A program made the position numbers and the translations under genes. From the NCBI GenBank assembly GCA_020027305.1, contig JAHRAM010000159.1:1-6744 (forward strand): DNA of 6,744 nucleotides. The letters run 5' to 3'. Positions 1-4,648 of the stretch are shown here, piece after piece (position 1 is the first letter of the stretch; each line of letters opens with the position of its first letter). The notes under the pieces were generated by a model. It was not told where the DNA came from. It searched no databases and was given only the letters and a program-made list of their open reading frames with translations. The DNA is from Acidimicrobiia bacterium (GTDB lineage: Bacteria; Actinomycetota; Acidimicrobiia; Acidimicrobiales; Hopanoidiivorantaceae).

Positions 1-49
1 ATACCTGTGAATTATTATTTGTTGATGACGGAACTCAAACTTCTACTAG

Positions 50-562
50 CTATTTCAGTCCATCAATAACTTGTTCAAATATAGGCGGGGTGGGGCCAAA
101 TTGATTTTTTATATATGTCAAGCCCATTAACTGCTCTTCATGTTTTTCGTAGTAATCAAAATCAATAAAGTAAAGCAATTTATATAATACTGTCATTCCA
201 ATATTTGGTTTACCGCCAACTGTTTTCAAAATGTAAAGTAACACTTCTTTGAATTTATCGACTTTTTCTTGGGGGATGCTGATGCGAATTTCGTTTTCTG
301 CCTTCTTTACCGATTCTTTTTCTACTTCAATTTTAATTGTGGGTTTTGCTTCCTCTTTTCCTTTCAGAAAATTTATTAATGGAATATGGAAAATTTCAGC
401 TAGCCTTTCTGCTTCGGGAATAGTTAAAGCGCGCTTCCCTAATTCAATTTGCTTGTAGGTTGGGCGAGTTATTTTAAGTTCGTCTGCCAGATACTCTTGA
501 GTCAAATTCAATTTTTTTCTTTGCTCTTGAATAAATTGTGCTTGTTTAAATTGTGTGTCCAT
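50..562 (-). CDS. XRE-family HTH regulator with truncated Panacea/SocA-like (DUF4065) domain
   Basis: Predicted DNA-binding antitoxin-like regulator of 170 residues. Residues 9-66 form an XRE/Cro helix-turn-helix (LNLTQEYLADELKITRPTYK, then IELGKRALTIPEAERLAEIF). A charged linker (68-95) follows. From about residue 100 comes a Panacea-type domain with its hallmark LYKLLYFIDFDYYEK, then LTYIKNQFGPTPPIFEQVI. The family normally continues about 100 residues beyond this point, but here an in-frame TAG follows GLK at 170. Beyond the stop, the same frame reads LVEV and meets TGA; another frame stays open to the window edge. I infer a nonsense mutation or frameshift, so this is probably a pseudogene or a surviving HTH-only fragment. 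Panacea proteins are known antitoxins against varied toxins; no toxin partner is visible, though one could lie beyond base 1. The start is ATG at 562, with AAAAGGGG upstream. AAA/AAT/ATT-rich codon use differs from the other genes and suggests transfer. Confidence 0.8.
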   Translation of the reverse strand: MDTQFKQAQFIQEQRKKLNLTQEYLADELKITRPTYKQIELGKRALTIPEAERLAEIFHIPLINFLKGKEEAKPTIKIEVEKESVKKAENEIRISIPQEKVDKFKEVLLYILKTVGGKPNIGMTVLYKLLYFIDFDYYEKHEEQLMGLTYIKNQFGPTPPIFEQVIDGLK

Positions 563-600
563 ATTCCCATTTATACCCCTTTTAATTCAGCTATATTACC

Positions 601-606
601 AGTATA
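601..606 (-). promoter_or_regulatory. Putative -10 element (TATACT) of the XRE-Panacea gene
   Basis: TATACT read on the minus strand, one mismatch from the TATAAT consensus, ends about 38 bases before the ATG at 562. It would start a transcript near 594, leaving a leader of about 32 bases that includes the AAAAGGGG ribosome-binding site. No well-spaced -35 is visible: TTGAAT lies about 21 bases upstream. Confidence 0.35.
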
Positions 607-644
607 ACTGATGTAAATATATTTTGCATTCAAAATACTAAAAA

Positions 645-671
645 ATTATACAACTTTATAAAGTTATACAA
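645..671. promoter_or_regulatory. Operator-like dyad AACTTTATAAAGTT with flanking TTATACAA repeats
   Basis: A perfect 14-base palindrome (652-665) is flanked by the direct repeat TTATACAA at 646-653 and 664-671. The same motif appears inverted as GTATAACT at 602-609, over the putative -10 of the XRE gene. HTH regulators of this type usually repress their own promoter, so these are candidate autoregulatory sites. Function is inferred; AT-rich palindromes can arise by chance. Confidence 0.35.
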
Positions 672-798
672 TTTGAAATCACTGGATGTTTTTAATTACT
701 TGGATATCTCAGTGCTTCCTACAATTGCTACATTGCAAGGTAGAGAATGGAAAACTAAAGTTGGCAATTGCAAATTAAAAATTAATTGGTCGAGAAGG

Positions 799-876
799 TG
801 GTCGGGCTGGTGGGATTTGAACCCACGACCCCCTGCTCCCAAAGCAGGTGCGCTAGCCAAACTGCGCCACAGCCCG
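799..876 (-). tRNA. tRNA-Pro (anticodon UGG)
   Basis: A full cloverleaf is readable on the minus strand: acceptor CGGGCTG pairing with CAGCCCG, D-arm GCGC...GCGC, anticodon stem CCTGC/GCAGG around loop TTTGGGA (anticodon TGG, proline), a five-base variable loop, and T-arm GTGGG-TTCAAAT-CCCAC. Discriminator A is followed by a genomically encoded CCA at 799-801. Without CCA the molecule is 75 bases. It reads codon CCA and, by wobble, other proline codons. The 3' end faces the truncated XRE-Panacea gene, a placement typical of integration sites, but I see no duplicated tRNA end that would mark an att site. Confidence 0.97.
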
Positions 877-884
877 AATCGGTT

Positions 885-901
885 TTTGCACTACATGCAA
901 A
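885..901. promoter_or_regulatory. Small dyad TTTGCA-N5-TGCAAA just upstream of tRNA-Pro
   Basis: A perfect 6-base inverted repeat with a five-base spacer lies 9 bases upstream of the 5' end of tRNA-Pro, where its promoter should be. It could be a regulator site, or a weak stem-loop for plus-direction transcripts since ATTTTTAAA follows it. Function unknown. Confidence 0.3.
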
Positions 902-917
902 TATTTTTAAATAATTA

Positions 918-959
918 AATCATTCCAAATGCTTAATCATTCTAATCATTCCAAATGCT
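918..959. repeat. Direct repeat AATCATTCCAAATGCT, two copies
   Basis: Identical 16-base copies at 918-933 and 944-959 (period 26), with an extra AATCATT between them at 935. It probably reflects a local tandem duplication in the tRNA-Pro upstream region. Confidence 0.75.
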
Positions 960-1138
960 CCAAATTCTTAAATTCATTTGAAATTTAATTACTTAATAGC
1001 TACTTAGCTAATTATGCCAGAAACCAACGACTATTTTCGCCAGATTTCACATTTATTTTTTTCAGTTTTGGGTGTGCGTTAATTTTTTAAGTTGGGCATG
1101 CTTAGGTTCTTGTTTGGTCAATTCAATTATTTCACTCA

Positions 1139-1156
1139 CTAAGATACTTGTCTTAG
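1139..1156 (-). terminator. Weak stem-loop downstream of carD
   Basis: An imperfect 18-base dyad (CTAAGATACTTGTCTTAG; 7 of 9 pairs symmetric) lies about 40 bases past the carD stop on the minus strand. No T-run follows, so it is at best a weak or processing-type 3' structure. Confidence 0.25.
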
Positions 1157-1197
1157 CTTGACAACATTTAAATCAACAACAATTTATATTGCTATAT

Positions 1198-1677
1198 TTA
1201 CGCCAATGCCCCGTGCACTCTCTCGATGGCGGTGTCGTGAGAAACATTTAGAGAAAAGCTAATCTCAGAAACTAACAGCACCTCTGCCTGGTCATAGAGA
1301 TTTTTCTCACCAGCAGACAAGTCTTTTATTTTGGTTCTTAGGTGCAAGTTTCGCACTACCTCAGCCACTTGCCACACATCGCCTGAGCGAAGTTTCTCCT
1401 GATAGTTCTTGTAGCGCCGACTCCAGTTAGCAGGCTCACGCACGCTTTTCTTAGAAATCATCTTCAGCAGCTCCTTCACCTCATCTTTAGAAATGGGCGC
1501 ACGGATTCCCACCTCATCCACAATGTCGGCAGGCACCTGAATAGTCATATCGGTGTGAACAATCTCAAGCGTCAGATATTCACTAATCTTTCCAAACGCA
1601 CGGGTTCTTTTAACCTTACGAACAATCGCTGCACCATGATGAGGGTAGATTACACGACTGCCTACTTTGAGCTTCAC
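1198..1677 (-). CDS. carD: CarD-family transcriptional regulator
   Basis: RNA polymerase-binding global regulator; in actinobacteria CarD binds the RNAP beta subunit and stabilises the open promoter complex, notably at rRNA promoters. The product has 159 residues, close to the 162 of M. tuberculosis CarD. Residues 1-55 form the RNAP-interaction domain (VGSRVIYPHHGAAIV, then EYLTLEIVHTDMTIQVPA). Residues 70-159 form the helical DNA-binding domain with EPANWSRRYKNYQEKLRSGD and LSAGEKNLYDQA. W85, which wedges into the upstream edge of the transcription bubble in the mycobacterial protein, is conserved at the same number. The RNAP-contacting arginines R25 and R47 of M. tuberculosis are replaced here by T25 (flanked by R24 and R26) and Q47. 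The start is GTG at 1677 with no Shine-Dalgarno; the promoter suggests leaderless translation. It stands alone, with tRNA-Pro downstream on the same strand. Confidence 0.95.
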   Translation of the reverse strand: MKLKVGSRVIYPHHGAAIVRKVKRTRAFGKISEYLTLEIVHTDMTIQVPADIVDEVGIRAPISKDEVKELLKMISKKSVREPANWSRRYKNYQEKLRSGDVWQVAEVVRNLHLRTKIKDLSAGEKNLYDQAEVLLVSEISFSLNVSHDTAIERVHGALA

Positions 1678-1685
1678 CGCTTACT

Positions 1686-1694
1686 ATTATACCA
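1686..1694 (-). promoter_or_regulatory. carD promoter: extended -10 TGGTATAAT, leaderless
   Basis: On the minus strand, a perfect TATAAT (1691 to 1686) is preceded by TGG, which makes a full extended -10 (TGnTATAAT). Only eight bases (AGTAAGCG) separate it from the GTG start at 1677, so transcription should begin at or within a base or two of the GTG. I see no good -35 at 16-18 bases, as expected for an extended -10 promoter. Leaderless mRNAs are common in actinobacteria. Confidence 0.7.
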
Positions 1695-1736
1695 CCATAT
1701 TTTGCGAATTCCTCTAGGGGCATAAATCGCTATGTG

Positions 1737-1828
1737 TGTTTGGGTGTGTTTGGGATGAGTGAAAGGGGGAGAGGATAAGGATTGTTTGGGTGTGTTTGGG
1801 ATAAGTGAATGCGGGAGCGGGGGAGAGA
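1737..1828. repeat. 46-base tandem duplication, G-rich
   Basis: Two adjacent copies start at 1737 and 1783. The first 27 bases differ at one position (TGTTTGGGTGTGTTTGGGAT, then g/a, then AGTGAA); the remainder diverges but stays G-rich (GGGGGAGAGG versus GCGGGAGCGGGGG). TGTTTGGG is itself repeated within each copy. Several G-runs on the plus strand could form a G-quadruplex. Confidence 0.8.
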
Positions 1829-1842
1829 GTAAAAGAGCGGCA

Positions 1843-1913
1843 GAACAAGATGAGTGGTGGGGAAGGGATGGATGGCAGAACAAGATGAATGAGCGGAACA
1901 AGATGAGTGGTGG
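1843..1913. repeat. GAACAAGATGAGTGGTGG repeats
   Basis: A perfect 18-base repeat occurs at 1843-1860 and 1896-1913, with a third diverged copy (GAACAAGATGAATGAG) at 1878-1893. The spacings (35 and 18 bases) are irregular and the units are not palindromic, so this is not a CRISPR. It is most likely product of slippage or local duplication. Confidence 0.8.
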
Positions 1914-2027
1914 AAAAGAAGAAGCGCCACGGAAGGATCTGTTGTGAGAATCAGGTGCAAGGGATGAAAGAGTAGAAATAAGGCGAGTAGCATTTGGAGC
2001 AAGGACAATTACTTTTTAAACTATTTC

Positions 2028-2044
2028 TAATAAGCGACTTATTA
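2028..2044. promoter_or_regulatory. Perfect 7-base inverted repeat TAATAAG-CGA-CTTATTA
   Basis: A 17-base dyad is followed by a second TAAGCGA (2047-2053) and TTAATTAA. It sits just upstream of the possible SDR promoter, so it could be an operator. No T-run follows, which argues against a terminator. Confidence 0.35.
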
Positions 2045-2045
2045 A

Positions 2046-2074
2046 TTAAGCGATTTTAAAAAGGAAAGTATAAA
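2046..2074 (+). promoter_or_regulatory. Possible SDR promoter (TTAAGC - 17 bases - TATAAA)
   Basis: TATAAA at 2069-2074 matches five of six -10 positions; TTAAGC at 2046-2051 matches three of six -35 positions at 17-base spacing. If used, it gives a leader of about 150 bases containing the 36-base tandem repeat. In this AT-rich region the match may be fortuitous. Confidence 0.25.
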
Positions 2075-2095
2075 GCATTCAATTTGAACACCTAA

Positions 2096-2189
2096 CACAA
2101 AAACCAAACACTCAACTTAAAAATATCCAACCACAAAAACCAAACACTCAACTTAAAAATATCCAACCACAAAAATCACAACATTCAAT
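2096..2189. repeat. 36-base tandem repeat upstream of the SDR gene
   Basis: Two perfect 36-base copies (2096-2131 and 2132-2167) contain CACAAAAACCAAACACTCAA and end in AAAATATCCAAC. A degenerate third copy begins at 2168 (CACAAAAATCACAACATTCAA), and a degenerate partial copy precedes the array from about 2075 (CATTCAATTTGAACACCTAA). The plus strand is almost free of G, so it would give an unstructured A/C-rich leader. Confidence 0.9.
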
Positions 2190-2216
2190 TTCTAATCAAA
2201 AATAAGAAAACACAAA

Positions 2217-2221
2217 AGGAG
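2217..2221 (+). promoter_or_regulatory. Ribosome-binding site AGGAG of the SDR gene
   Basis: AGGAG ends 11 bases before ATG 2233, slightly longer than the usual 5-9. No other in-frame start fits better, and the Rossmann motif begins at the expected distance from this ATG. Confidence 0.7.
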
Positions 2222-2232
2222 CAATAAATAAA

Positions 2233-3021
2233 ATGAGCAGACTTAAAGACAAGGTGGCATTTATAACGGGGGCAGCTTCGGGCATCGGGCTAGCCACAGC
2301 ACAGAGATTTGCAGCTGAAGGCGCAAAAGTATTTGGTGCCGACCTCCAAGAATCAAAAGACTGGGGGAACATTGAAAAGTCTGCCAGCACTTCAGATTTT
2401 TTCACGCTAGATGTAACCGATGAGCCAGCGCAAAATAAAATCGTAGACCAAATAACCGACCAACACGGGCCGATTGACATAGTGGTGACGGCAGCTGGTG
2501 TTGCGGGCGGGGGTTTCGTTCACATGATGGAACTCGCTGAGTGGCAGCGGGTCATTGACATCAACCTAACTGGCACGATGCTTTCAGCAAAAGCATGCCT
2601 CAAGTCGATGGTTGAAAATCGCTCAGGTAGCATCATCACAATTGCCAGCGTTGAAGGGCTTGAAGGATGCGAGGGCGGAAGCAGCTATAACTCATCCAAA
2701 GGTGCTGTGGTTTTGCTCACCAAGAATTTGGCGTGCGACTATGGGCGACTTGGCATTCGGGCTAACGCAATTTGTCCTGGCTTTATTCAGACCCCAATGT
2801 TTAAGGCTGCCATTATGGAAGGGATGGGAGAAGAGCGAGCTGAGCCAATCAAGTTTCAGCACAAACTAAACCGCTGGGGCAAGCCCGAAGAAATTGCTGG
2901 GGCAGCATTGTTTTTTGCATCAGAAGATTCCTCTTTTGTCACGGGCGTAGCGTTGCCAGTAGATGGCGGCTATGTGGCAGGGCATCAATATGGCGTGGCA
3001 GAAATGGCTGGGCTGGTTTAA
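2233..3021 (+). CDS. Short-chain dehydrogenase/reductase (classical SDR)
   Basis: Cytosolic NAD(P)-dependent oxidoreductase of 262 residues, a typical classical SDR length. The cofactor motif TGAASGIG is at 12-19. D37 at the end of the second beta strand suggests a preference for NAD(H). The catalytic tetrad N111-S139-Y152-K156 is complete (IASVEG, YNSSK). CPGFIQTPM at 181-189 and the C-terminal LPVDGGY at 241-247 are also classical. The usual NNAG motif reads TAAG (86-89), a known variant. The substrate cannot be read from sequence; relatives include FabG-like 3-oxoacyl reductases and alcohol or cyclic-alcohol dehydrogenases, and SDRs of this type are frequent in degradation pathways. There is no operon partner: the next gene is convergent, 28 bases away. 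A short tail after the final beta strand (AGHQYGVAEMAGLV) may take part in oligomer contacts. Confidence 0.95.
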   Translation: MSRLKDKVAFITGAASGIGLATAQRFAAEGAKVFGADLQESKDWGNIEKSASTSDFFTLDVTDEPAQNKIVDQITDQHGPIDIVVTAAGVAGGGFVHMMELAEWQRVIDINLTGTMLSAKACLKSMVENRSGSIITIASVEGLEGCEGGSSYNSSKGAVVLLTKNLACDYGRLGIRANAICPGFIQTPMFKAAIMEGMGEERAEPIKFQHKLNRWGKPEEIAGAALFFASEDSSFVTGVALPVDGGYVAGHQYGVAEMAGLV

Positions 3022-3024
3022 TCC

Positions 3025-3046
3025 ATTAGTTAGCCATTAATTAGCC
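3025..3046. repeat. 11-base tandem repeat ATTAGTTAGCC/ATTAATTAGCC between convergent stops
   Basis: Two adjacent copies differing at one base fill most of the 28-base gap between the SDR and cyclotransferase stops. GGGCT (3010-3014) can pair with AGCCC (3043-3047), and TTAAT with ATTAA inside, which would give a bidirectional stem-loop overlapping the SDR stop. There is no T-run, so terminator function is uncertain. Confidence 0.55.
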
Positions 3047-3049
3047 CCA

Positions 3050-4402
3050 CTAGCCTGCAACAGAAATCTTCACCCGAAAAAGTTTCTCCCAATTTTTGCC
3101 AGTCAGCCAGAAGGAATCAGTGCTTTTGGCATAAGCAATTCCGTTTAACACATCGTTTCTTGGGTCACTTGGGGGAGCGGGCAGCATTTCTTTAAGCTCT
3201 AAGGCGTCAAGCACACCTGTGATTTCTCCGCTCGCCGAATCAATCTGAAAGATAAAGTCGGTTTGAAAGCTGTTTGCATAAATTGAGCCATTCACGCATT
3301 CCAGCTCATTAAGTCGGTGCCTGACAGATGGAAAGGGGATGGCAGAAATGTCGGGGGCGGAAGAAATGTCGGGAGCAGAGAAATTGTCAATGGGCGTTCC
3401 CGATTTTTTCACAACGATTTTTCCAAGCTCTTGAAAAGTTTCAGGGTCTCGCTTGCTCAACACGCCCGTGCCATTTGACATATATAAAAAGTTGCCGTCA
3501 TAGCAAAGCCCCCATCCCTCACCTTCATATACAAAGACTTTTTCTGGTGAAAAAGTTTGCCCATCAATATTGCTACCAGTATTTTCACCATCAGAAACTC
3601 CACTATTAGGGGAACTGCTGTTCAGTCGCCACACAATAACAACGCCTGACTTCCAGCTGAGTTGATAAAGTAAATCGCCAACCTTTTCAAGCCCTTCAGC
3701 AAAGATGGGATTTCGCAATTGGAAGTTCTGCGGGAAATCTTGAGGGGGGTCTTGTGGGGAATTGTGTGGGGAATCTTGAAGGGAGTTTTGGGTGTTGGAA
3801 TCAGCTATCAATTTTTGGATTTCTTCGTTTTTCAGCTCTTGCTCATAAATCTTTTGAACCCGCCCGCCTTCTACTCGATAAGAAAATAGTTTTGAAGCTG
3901 TCCCAAATGGCCGTGCCCCAGTACTTTCATAAAATATTTCCCCCTCATTAGTTTCTAAATGGATTAGCCCTTGTGTGTAAGCTAGTTCCTCACGGCTCAC
4001 AACTTCCAGCACCTCTAGCCTTAATGCAACTGGACCTAATATCTCTGGTTCTGGGGCTTCAGTTTTGTTATCTGTATTATTGCCATTCTTGCCAACATCA
4101 TTTTTTCTGCCATCATTATTTTCACTGTCATTTTTCTCGTCTTCAGTGCTAGTAGGCGCACTATCATTTTTACCGCCACTATTTTCACCATTGGTAGCCT
4201 CTTTAGAATCTTCGCCCTCAGCTTTTGCGTTAATAGAAGGTTGAGTTTCTATGAATGGTATTGATTTGTCGCTGATAGAGGTTTCGGTCTTAGCAGTTCT
4301 AACATTTGATGAGCTAGATGAGTGACTACATTGAACTAAAAATACAGCAACTACCCCCAATGTAATAAATAGAGAGATAGATTGGATGCTAACTTTTTTC
4401 AC
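3050..4402 (-). CDS. Exported glutaminyl-peptide cyclotransferase-family beta-propeller protein (Glu_cyclase_2)
   Basis: Predicted secreted enzyme of the glutamine cyclotransferase family (PF05096), which converts N-terminal glutamine to pyroglutamate. The 450 residues begin with a signal peptide: KK, then a hydrophobic core at 8-24, then C25. C25 may be lipidated, but the lipobox reads LVQC with an unusual Q at -1. Residues 26-120 form a Ser/Asn/Asp/Glu-rich spacer. Family blocks follow in order: YTQGL (142), FYESTG (157), FAEGL (234), YQLSWKSG (246), YEGEGWGL (292), LNELE (364), IYANSFQTD (374), DVLNGIAY (417) and WLTGKNWEKLF (432). The catalytic region spans about 320 residues against the usual 250-270, because of low-complexity insertions at 203-229, 262-285 and 341-358. 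The start is GTG at 4402 with no Shine-Dalgarno. The family is confident; activity and surface anchoring are inferred. Confidence 0.9.
   Translation of the reverse strand: MKKVSIQSISLFITLGVVAVFLVQCSHSSSSSNVRTAKTETSISDKSIPFIETQPSINAKAEGEDSKEATNGENSGGKNDSAPTSTEDEKNDSENNDGRKNDVGKNGNNTDNKTEAPEPEILGPVALRLEVLEVVSREELAYTQGLIHLETNEGEIFYESTGARPFGTASKLFSYRVEGGRVQKIYEQELKNEEIQKLIADSNTQNSLQDSPHNSPQDPPQDFPQNFQLRNPIFAEGLEKVGDLLYQLSWKSGVVIVWRLNSSSPNSGVSDGENTGSNIDGQTFSPEKVFVYEGEGWGLCYDGNFLYMSNGTGVLSKRDPETFQELGKIVVKKSGTPIDNFSAPDISSAPDISAIPFPSVRHRLNELECVNGSIYANSFQTDFIFQIDSASGEITGVLDALELKEMLPAPPSDPRNDVLNGIAYAKSTDSFWLTGKNWEKLFRVKISVAG
3329..3382 (-). repeat. In-frame 18-base duplication encoding SAPDIS-SAPDIS
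   Basis: Residues 342-353 of the cyclotransferase are two exact copies of SAPDIS, encoded by an 18-base period recognisable on the plus strand by AGAAATGTCGGG. They form a loop insertion before the conserved RLNELE block. Confidence 0.8.
3716..3796 (-). repeat. 12-base-period repeat encoding a Pro-Gln-Asp-x tetrapeptide array
   Basis: Residues 207-226 read as five four-residue units (LQDS, PHNS, PQDP, PQDF, PQNF). On the plus strand the DNA shows the matching 12-base period (GGGGAATTGTGT, GGGGAATCTTGA and related). The insertion lies between propeller blades just before FAEGL and keeps the frame. Confidence 0.85.
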
Positions 4403-4440
4403 AATCGTTATAATGAAGCTTTGTTATAGATAAGCTTTGT
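4403..4440 (-). promoter_or_regulatory. Putative cyclotransferase promoter with AAGCTTTGT direct repeat
   Basis: The GTG at 4402 is preceded on the minus strand by CATTAT (4415 to 4410) and the overlapping TATAAC (4412 to 4407), with no Shine-Dalgarno. A near-leaderless start is therefore possible. The 9-base repeat AAGCTTTGT, 16 bases apart (4416-4424 and 4432-4440), lies in the -35/upstream region and could bind a regulator. Assignment is inferred. Confidence 0.4.
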
Positions 4441-4515
4441 CTACTGTATATAAATTATAAATAAACCTGTCAAACATGATTAGACGCTATTAACAATTCT
4501 TTCAAAAATTGCTTT

Positions 4516-4570
4516 TACTACCAAAAACAAAAACTTTGCTAAAAACAAAGCTACTACCAAAAACAAAAAA
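4516..4570. repeat. Direct repeat TACTACCAAAAACAAAAA, period 36
   Basis: Copies at 4516-4533 and 4552-4569 are identical. Read on the minus strand they supply the T-rich tails of the two tandem terminators described here, so the terminator tail appears to have been duplicated. Confidence 0.85.
4534..4550 (-). terminator. Second (backup) terminator of the DUF4389 gene
   Basis: On the minus strand, the stem CTTTG-TTTTTAG-CAAAG (extendable by a G-T and an A-T pair) is followed immediately by TTTTTGTTTTTGG. The stem is short but the T-tract is strong. It lies just beyond the primary terminator in the same direction. Confidence 0.5.
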
Positions 4571-4601
4571 GAAGGGGGCAGGAAAAATCCCACCCCCTTC
4601 T
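4558..4601 (-). terminator. Strong intrinsic terminator of the DUF4389 gene
   Basis: A GC-rich hairpin at 4570-4601 (GAAGGGGG pairing with CCCCCTTC, plus inner GGA/TCC after two mismatches) is followed on the minus strand by TTTTTTGTTTTT. It lies 48 bases downstream of the DUF4389 stop. Confidence 0.9.
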
Positions 4602-4648
4602 AATTGGGATGCTACGGATAAAGTTCGCAGCTTTATTTATCTATACTT

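Larger units (their letters stand above)
877..1197. other. Gene-free AT-rich spacer between tRNA-Pro and carD
   Basis: About 320 bases with no convincing reading frame. It holds the tRNA promoter region (minus strand), a short dyad next to the tRNA, a 26-base-period repeat, and a weak stem-loop below the carD stop. I see no clear intrinsic terminator with a T-run for carD and no recognisable RNA gene. Confidence 0.6.
1678..2232. other. Gene-free 555-base region with repeats between divergent carD and the SDR gene
   Basis: From left to right: the carD promoter; a G/purine-rich repeat field on the plus strand (about 1735-1930); an AT-rich stretch with a TAATAAG/CTTATTA dyad; a possible SDR promoter; a 36-base tandem repeat; and the SDR ribosome-binding site. 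Open frames here translate to Pro/Ser/His/Leu-rich repeats and look non-coding. Composition switches sharply from G-rich to A-rich near 2000. Confidence 0.65.

Noticed and set aside
673..918. Plus-strand open frame of 81 codons over the tRNA
   Set aside because: Its GWWDLNPRPPAPKAGALAKL segment is the well-known spurious translation of an antisense tRNA gene; there is no ribosome-binding site.
1843..1913. Possible CRISPR-like array
   Set aside because: Only three units, one degenerate, unequal spacings of 35 and 18 bases, and no cas genes nearby.
1674..2008. Minus-strand open frames encoding Ser/Pro/His/Leu-rich peptides upstream of carD
   Set aside because: They translate the G-rich repeat field in two overlapping frames, have no domain or ribosome-binding site, and lie over the carD promoter.
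2096..2189. 36-base period resembling CRISPR repeat length
   Set aside because: The copies are directly adjacent with no spacers, so this is a plain tandem repeat.
2196..2480. Minus-strand frame antisense to the SDR start
   Set aside because: Shadow of the SDR gene; it has no motif, and the sense frame has complete catalytic residues.
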